Translations under genes and position numbers: made by a program | Source of the DNA: an uncultured Pseudomonadota bacterium | GTDB taxonomy: Bacteria > Pseudomonadota > Gammaproteobacteria > Methylococcales > Methylomonadaceae | Assembly (NCBI GenBank): GCA_903902945.1 | Contig: CAIUWU010000008.1 | Span: 1 to 18,225 of the forward strand | Direction: 5' to 3' | DNA: 18,225 nt | In this document: positions 14,236 through 18,225 of the stretch, piece by piece | Layout of the letters: the number at the start of each line of letters is the position of its first letter | Position numbering within the stretch: the first letter of the stretch is position 1 | Notes under the pieces: model-generated | What the model was told of the DNA's origin: nothing | Seen by the model: only the letters and a program-made list of their open reading frames with translations | Database searches by the model: none

Positions 14236-15870
14236 ATGCAAATAAAAACCTACAACACCACGCCCTATGATGATCAAAAACCAGGAACGTCGGGTTTAAG
14301 AAAAAAAGTCCGCGTTTTTCAGCAACCCGGTTATCTGGAAAATTTCGTTCAAGCCATTTTTAACAGCCTGGAAGACTTTCAAGGCAAAACGCTGGTTTTA
14401 GGTGGCGATGGCCGTTATTTCAACCGCGAAGCCATTCAAATCATCATCAAAATTGCCGCTGCCAACGGTTTTGGCGAATTAATCATCGGCCAAGGCGGCT
14501 TACTTTCAACCCCTGCAGCCTCCAACATCATCCGCAAATATCAGGCTTTCGGCGGCATTGTCTTGTCGGCCAGCCATAATCCCGGAGGCCCGGATGAAGA
14601 CTTTGGCATCAAATACAACGTCAGCAACGGCGGTCCGGCACCGGAAAAAGTCACCGATGCCCTTTACCAAAACACCAAGACCATCAGCGCATACCACAGT
14701 GCCGAAATCGACGACATCAATCTCGACCAAATTGGCGAAATCGACATTGACGGCCTGAAAATCCGCATTATCGATTCAGTCGCCGACTATGCCGAACTGA
14801 TGGCCGACATCTTTGATTTCAAACTGATCAAAGACAGCATCGCTGCCGGCCTGATCACCCTGCGCTTCGACGCCATGCATGCCATTACCGGCCCTTATGC
14901 CAAACATATTCTCGAAGACGTCCTCGGTGCCGCCCCAGGCTCGGTATTCAACGCCGTACCTCAGGAAGACTTTGGCGGCGGCCACCCTGATCCCAACATG
15001 GTTCATGCCCACGAGCTGACTGAAATCATGTTCTCAGACCACGCTCCCACTTTTGGTGCCGCATCCGATGGCGACGGCGACCGCAACATGATCATGGGTG
15101 CCAACATTTTCGTCACCCCCAGTGACAGCTTGGCCATCATGGCCGCCAATGCGCGATTGATTCCAGCCTACGCCAAAGGCATCAGCGGCGTCGCCCGCTC
15201 CATGCCGACCAGCCAGGCGGTTGACCGGGTGGCCAAGGCACTGAATTTAAACTGCTACGAAACCCCTACCGGCTGGAAATTTTTTGGCAACCTGCTCGAT
15301 GCCGGCAAAATCACCTTATGCGGTGAAGAAAGTTTTGGTTCGGGATCCAATCACGTCCGCGAAAAAGACGGCTTATGGGCGGTACTGTTCTGGCTCAATC
15401 TGATTGCCCGCAAACGTCAGCCGGTAGCCGACATTGTCAGTGAACACTGGCAAAAATACGGTCGCGACATTTACTGCCGCCACGACTACGAAGCGGTCGA
15501 CAGCGCAACCGCCAACGGCATTGTGGATCACCTGCGCAGCCAGTTAGCCAGCCTGCCCGGCAAAACCTGGGGTGATTACAGCGTGCAGTACGCCGATGAA
15601 TTCAGCTATACCGATCCGGTTGATAACAGCGTCAGCGCCAACCAGGGTATTCGTATCGGTTTCAGCAACGGCTCCCGCATCGTATTCCGCTTATCCGGTA
15701 CCGGCACTGTCGGCGCCACCTTGCGGATTTACATCGAAAAATACCAAAAAGACACCGACAACCTCCACCAGGACTCGGCCATCGCGCTGCAACAACTGGT
15801 CGACATCGCCGAACAACTCTGCGAAGTGAAAAAACGCACAGGCAGAACCGAACCCGATGTGATTACCTGA
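14236..15870 (+). CDS. pgm: Phosphoglucomutase (alpha-D-glucose phosphate-specific, PGM1 type)
   Basis: Interconverts glucose-1-phosphate and glucose-6-phosphate for glycogen and sugar-nucleotide synthesis. 544 residues of the long, eukaryote-like PGM group: KPGTSGLRKKV (15-25), the phosphoserine loop SASHNPGG with Ser113, the magnesium loop SDGDGDR (277-283), TPTGWK (343-348), the sugar-binding CGEESFG (362-368) and the phosphate-binding RLSGTGT (485-491). The start has AAGGG seven bases before ATG. It is transcribed alone, divergent from the YafK-like gene across 70 bases, and ends in a strong terminator. No glycogen genes are next to it here. Confidence 0.96.
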   Translation: MQIKTYNTTPYDDQKPGTSGLRKKVRVFQQPGYLENFVQAIFNSLEDFQGKTLVLGGDGRYFNREAIQIIIKIAAANGFGELIIGQGGLLSTPAASNIIRKYQAFGGIVLSASHNPGGPDEDFGIKYNVSNGGPAPEKVTDALYQNTKTISAYHSAEIDDINLDQIGEIDIDGLKIRIIDSVADYAELMADIFDFKLIKDSIAAGLITLRFDAMHAITGPYAKHILEDVLGAAPGSVFNAVPQEDFGGGHPDPNMVHAHELTEIMFSDHAPTFGAASDGDGDRNMIMGANIFVTPSDSLAIMAANARLIPAYAKGISGVARSMPTSQAVDRVAKALNLNCYETPTGWKFFGNLLDAGKITLCGEESFGSGSNHVREKDGLWAVLFWLNLIARKRQPVADIVSEHWQKYGRDIYCRHDYEAVDSATANGIVDHLRSQLASLPGKTWGDYSVQYADEFSYTDPVDNSVSANQGIRIGFSNGSRIVFRLSGTGTVGATLRIYIEKYQKDTDNLHQDSAIALQQLVDIAEQLCEVKKRTGRTEPDVIT

Positions 15871-15886
15871 TTAAACCCCGGACAGC

Positions 15887-15915
15887 AAAACGCCGGCATA
15901 AGCCGGCGTTTTTTT
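15887..15915 (+). terminator. Intrinsic terminator of pgm
   Basis: CGCCGGC (15891-15897), ATAA loop, GCCGGCG (15902-15908) and seven Ts, with AAAA before the stem pairing with TTTT. It starts 16 bases after the pgm stop. It may also work for the convergent ZIP gene, where the minus strand has four Ts after the stem. Confidence 0.92.
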
Positions 15916-15936
15916 GACAGCAAGCGACAGAATGGC

Positions 15937-16818
15937 TCAGGTGAGATTGGCACCGCTAACCGGCTCGACCATTTCCAGCTTGGGCTCAAACTGATGCGCA
16001 ATACTCTGCATCACCAGAATCAACAAGACGCCCGCCAGAATAAAACCAATCTGCTGCAATGAAGTTTTGATATCGGTCTTCTGATGCAATGACGGAATCA
16101 AATCGGCAACCGCAATATAAATAAAACTCGAAGCCGCTAGAGTCAGGAAATATGGCAATACCTGATGCAAATCGCCCAGCCCCAGATAGGCCAGCACCCC
16201 GCCCACCACGGTTGCCAGACTGGCTAACACGTTATACAGCAAGGCCTTGCTGCGACTGTAGCCGCTGTGCAGCAGAATCGCGAAATCCCCGACTTCCTGC
16301 GGAATTTCATGGGCCGCCACCGCCAGACTGGTAACGATACCCAGCTGAATATCGGTCAGAAACGCCGCCGCAATCAACACACCATCGACAAAATTGTGAA
16401 TGCTGTCACCCAGAATGATGAATACCCCGGTCGCCCGACGACTGGCCTGACCCTGTTTGATGCCATGATCATGGCCATGACCATGAGCGTGGCCATGCGC
16501 CTCTTCGCCATGCGCTTCGCAGGCATGCGAATGACAATGCCGCCAGACCAGCAATTTTTCCAAAATGAAAAACAACAGTATCCCGGCCAGAATGGTTGCC
16601 GACAGCAATTCAATATCGCTTTCCGGCACTGCCTCAAAAGCATGCGGAATCAGGCCGCAAAAAGCACCGGTCAATAAAGCGCCGATCGCAAAACTGATGC
16701 CATGCGGCAATACTTTTTGCTGCTGCGCTTCCGGCAACCACAAAAACACACTGGCCGCCAGCACGCTCAACACGCCGCCCAGTGCCGTAAAGCCGATAAT
16801 AAACAGCAAAACATCCAA
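15937..16818 (-). CDS. ZIP family divalent metal transporter
   Basis: 293 residues with about eight membrane segments. The cytoplasmic loop between segments 3 and 4 is histidine-rich (about 94-118, repeated HGH). The metal-transport signatures are GDSIHNFVDGVLIA (137-150, His141, Asn142, Asp145) and AAHEIPQEVGDFAILL (168-183, His170, Glu171, Glu175), which form the binuclear site of ZIP proteins. Zinc is the likely substrate; iron or manganese are possible. The start is TTG at 16818, supported by GGAGAG six bases upstream inside the end of pgeF, and no in-frame ATG precedes the first membrane segment. It is the third gene of rluD-pgeF-ZIP. I see no recognisable Zur site next to it. Confidence 0.92.
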   Translation of the reverse strand: MDVLLFIIGFTALGGVLSVLAASVFLWLPEAQQQKVLPHGISFAIGALLTGAFCGLIPHAFEAVPESDIELLSATILAGILLFFILEKLLVWRHCHSHACEAHGEEAHGHAHGHGHDHGIKQGQASRRATGVFIILGDSIHNFVDGVLIAAAFLTDIQLGIVTSLAVAAHEIPQEVGDFAILLHSGYSRSKALLYNVLASLATVVGGVLAYLGLGDLHQVLPYFLTLAASSFIYIAVADLIPSLHQKTDIKTSLQQIGFILAGVLLILVMQSIAHQFEPKLEMVEPVSGANLT

Positions 16819-16819
16819 A

Positions 16820-17545
16820 CTAATCTCTCCAGATTAAACTCGCCATGCGCCCGGTGGCAGCACCGTCACGACGATACGAATAAAAGCGCTGCGGCTCGGC
16901 CACGGTTGACCAGCCTCCGCCATAAATTTGCTCAATGCCCAAGGCCTGCAGATTGATTCGGGCCAGCTGATAAATATCCGCCAGCCATGTGCCGGAAGCC
17001 TGTCGCACAAACGCTGCCGCATTATGCGAAGCGCGACTGACAAACGCCTCGCGCACCTCATCGCCCACCTCAAAATCGTCTGGTCCGATTGCCGGCCCCA
17101 AAAAGACACTGATTTGCCGGCAGGCCATACTGTTGACCGTTTGATCCAACACACCGGCATGCAAGCCGCGCCAGCCGGCATGAGCCGCAGCAAGCACCCG
17201 GCCATCATCGCCGCAAAACAACACCGGCAGGCAATCGGCGGTCAACACCGCACACACCACACCGGCCTGATCGGTAAAACTGGCATCGGCTTCAGGCACA
17301 TCGACAACCTGGTCGGCTCTGACCACATCCGTTCCATGCACCTGCTGCAACCAGACCGGCTCAGCCGGCAATCCCAACATCTGCTTGATAATCGCCCGAT
17401 TGGCAGACACGGCCTCGGGCTGATCAGCAACATGCGCCGCCGGATTGAGACTGGCATAAGCCGCGCTGCTGACACCGCCAGTCCGTAAAGTCACTGCCGC
17501 CTTAACTCCGGCAGGCAAAGGCCAATCAGGCTTGATCCAGTTCAT
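16820..17545 (-). CDS. pgeF: YfiH/PgeF multicopper-type laccase-domain protein
   Basis: 241 residues of the YfiH (DUF152) family, annotated variously as polyphenol oxidase, purine nucleoside phosphorylase, or peptidoglycan editing factor that removes wrongly incorporated UDP-MurNAc-L-Ser precursors. The three zinc/copper ligands of the active site are visible: QQVHGTD (His70), LTADCLPVLF (Cys105) and AAAHAGWRGLHAG (His122). FLGPAIGP follows. The start overlaps the rluD end by about 20 bases, and the rluD-pgeF order is shared with E. coli. The stop lies one base before the ZIP start codon. Confidence 0.94.
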   Translation of the reverse strand: MNWIKPDWPLPAGVKAAVTLRTGGVSSAAYASLNPAAHVADQPEAVSANRAIIKQMLGLPAEPVWLQQVHGTDVVRADQVVDVPEADASFTDQAGVVCAVLTADCLPVLFCGDDGRVLAAAHAGWRGLHAGVLDQTVNSMACRQISVFLGPAIGPDDFEVGDEVREAFVSRASHNAAAFVRQASGTWLADIYQLARINLQALGIEQIYGGGWSTVAEPQRFYSYRRDGAATGRMASLIWRD

Positions 17546-18225
17546 TTTTGGCCAGCAAATCGATCAGGTTTTGCATATCGGCGGGCATGGGTTGCTCCCA
17601 TTCGCAATATTCACCGGTTTCCGGATGCTCCAGACCCAGCTTGGTAGCATGCAAAGCCTGACGCTTGAAAGCTCGCAGCGCTTCCGCCAGTTCCGGACTG
17701 CAATCCGCCGGCATCTGGAAGCGGCCACCGTATACCGGATCGCCAACCAACGGATAATTGATATGACTCATATGCACCCGAATCTGATGGGTACGCCCGG
17801 TTTCCAGTTTGACCCGAATCAGGGTATGCCGTTTGAAACGCTGTTCCAGGCGGTAATGAGTGATCGCTTCTTTACCATCGCGCCGTACCGCATTGCGCTT
17901 GCGATCAGTAGGATGACGGCCAATCGGCGCATCGACGGTACCCCCGGCAGTCATCCAGCCTTTGACCAGCGCCAGATATTCGCGGTTGATACTGCGTTCC
18001 TGCAATTGCTCGACCAGACTGGTATGCGCCGGCAAAGTCTTGGCAATCATCAACAGACCACTGGTGTCTTTATCGAGCCGGTGGACAATCCCCGCTCGGG
18101 GCAGAATATTCAGATTGGGCTCATGATTCAGCAAAGCGTTCACCAGCGTCCCGTGCCAGTGTCCGGCGGCCGGATGCACTACCAGCCCGGCCGGCTTATT
18201 GATGATCAGCAGCGATTCATCTTCA
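17526..18225 (-). CDS. rluD: 23S rRNA pseudouridine synthase RluD, C-terminal part (cut by window edge)
   Basis: Open frame from the right edge of the window to the stop at 17526. It encodes EDESLLIINKPAGLVVHPAAG, then GTLVNALL, the catalytic motif GIVHRLDKDTSGLLMIAKT with the nucleophilic Asp, a GRTHQIRVHM segment and HPLVGDPVYGG-like YPLVGDPVYGG. These are the RluA-family motifs, and the neighbour pgeF points to RluD, which modifies U1911, U1915 and U1917 of helix 69. The N-terminal S4 domain is beyond the window. The internal GTG at about 18179 is not the start, since conserved sequence continues upstream. Confidence 0.93.
   Translation of the reverse strand, partial: EDESLLIINKPAGLVVHPAAGHWHGTLVNALLNHEPNLNILPRAGIVHRLDKDTSGLLMIAKTLPAHTSLVEQLQERSINREYLALVKGWMTAGGTVDAPIGRHPTDRKRNAVRRDGKEAITHYRLEQRFKRHTLIRVKLETGRTHQIRVHMSHINYPLVGDPVYGGRFQMPADCSPELAEALRAFKRQALHATKLGLEHPETGEYCEWEQPMPADMQNLIDLLAKNELDQA

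Noticed and set aside
1..18225. Mobile elements, prophage genes, tRNA/rRNA genes, defence or toxin-antitoxin systems
   Set aside because: Almost all of the window is assigned to conserved core genes, and no transposase, integrase, terminal repeats or RNA gene structures were seen.

Overview
The window is a gene-dense (about 50% GC) piece of a gammaproteobacterial chromosome. Gene orders match those known from gammaproteobacteria: pepA divergent from lptF, pcnB-folK-panB-panC, rluD-pgeF, and trpE-trpG. Protein flavour and GC recall the gammaproteobacterial methanotrophs (Methylomonas and relatives). That assignment is an impression from the sequence, not the result of a search. I see no mobile elements, tRNAs, rRNAs, CRISPR arrays, prophage genes or signs of recent transfer. 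This is mostly conserved core genome.

Layout. 1-120 (-) is the start of pepA; 212-1351 (+) is lptF, without lptG next to it. 1385-2532 (-) holds a small secreted protein, an RDD membrane protein and a 60-residue membrane protein. 2777-6771 (+) is pcnB-folK-panB-panC followed by panD: mRNA polyadenylation, one folate step and three pantothenate enzymes. 6805-11202 (-) is trpE-trpG-flavoprotein-trpD, the first two steps of tryptophan synthesis with a BaiN/HI0933-type flavoprotein inserted. 11362-13199 (+) is rdgC and a LysM/YkuD L,D-transpeptidase. 13267-14165 (-) is an OprI/Lpp-like lipoprotein ending in lysine and a second, YafK-like YkuD protein. 14236-15870 (+) is phosphoglucomutase. 15937-18225 (-) is rluD (cut by the window edge)-pgeF-ZIP metal transporter.

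Points of most interest. (1) The conserved N-terminus of pcnB extends well upstream of any ATG, GTG or TTG codon. The only sensible start is ATT at 2777, eight bases after AAAGGA, as in E. coli pcnB, which is known to use AUU. (2) A textbook intrinsic-terminator hairpin with a seven-U tail (in the mRNA) lies inside the first 25 codons of the RDD gene. That gene starts at TTG directly after, and in frame with, the TAG stop of the small membrane ORF, which suggests translation-coupled attenuation. (3) Two different YkuD-fold proteins flank a Braun-type lipoprotein, forming a compact candidate module for attaching and releasing the outer membrane from peptidoglycan. I found no clearly new multi-gene defence or mobile system here.
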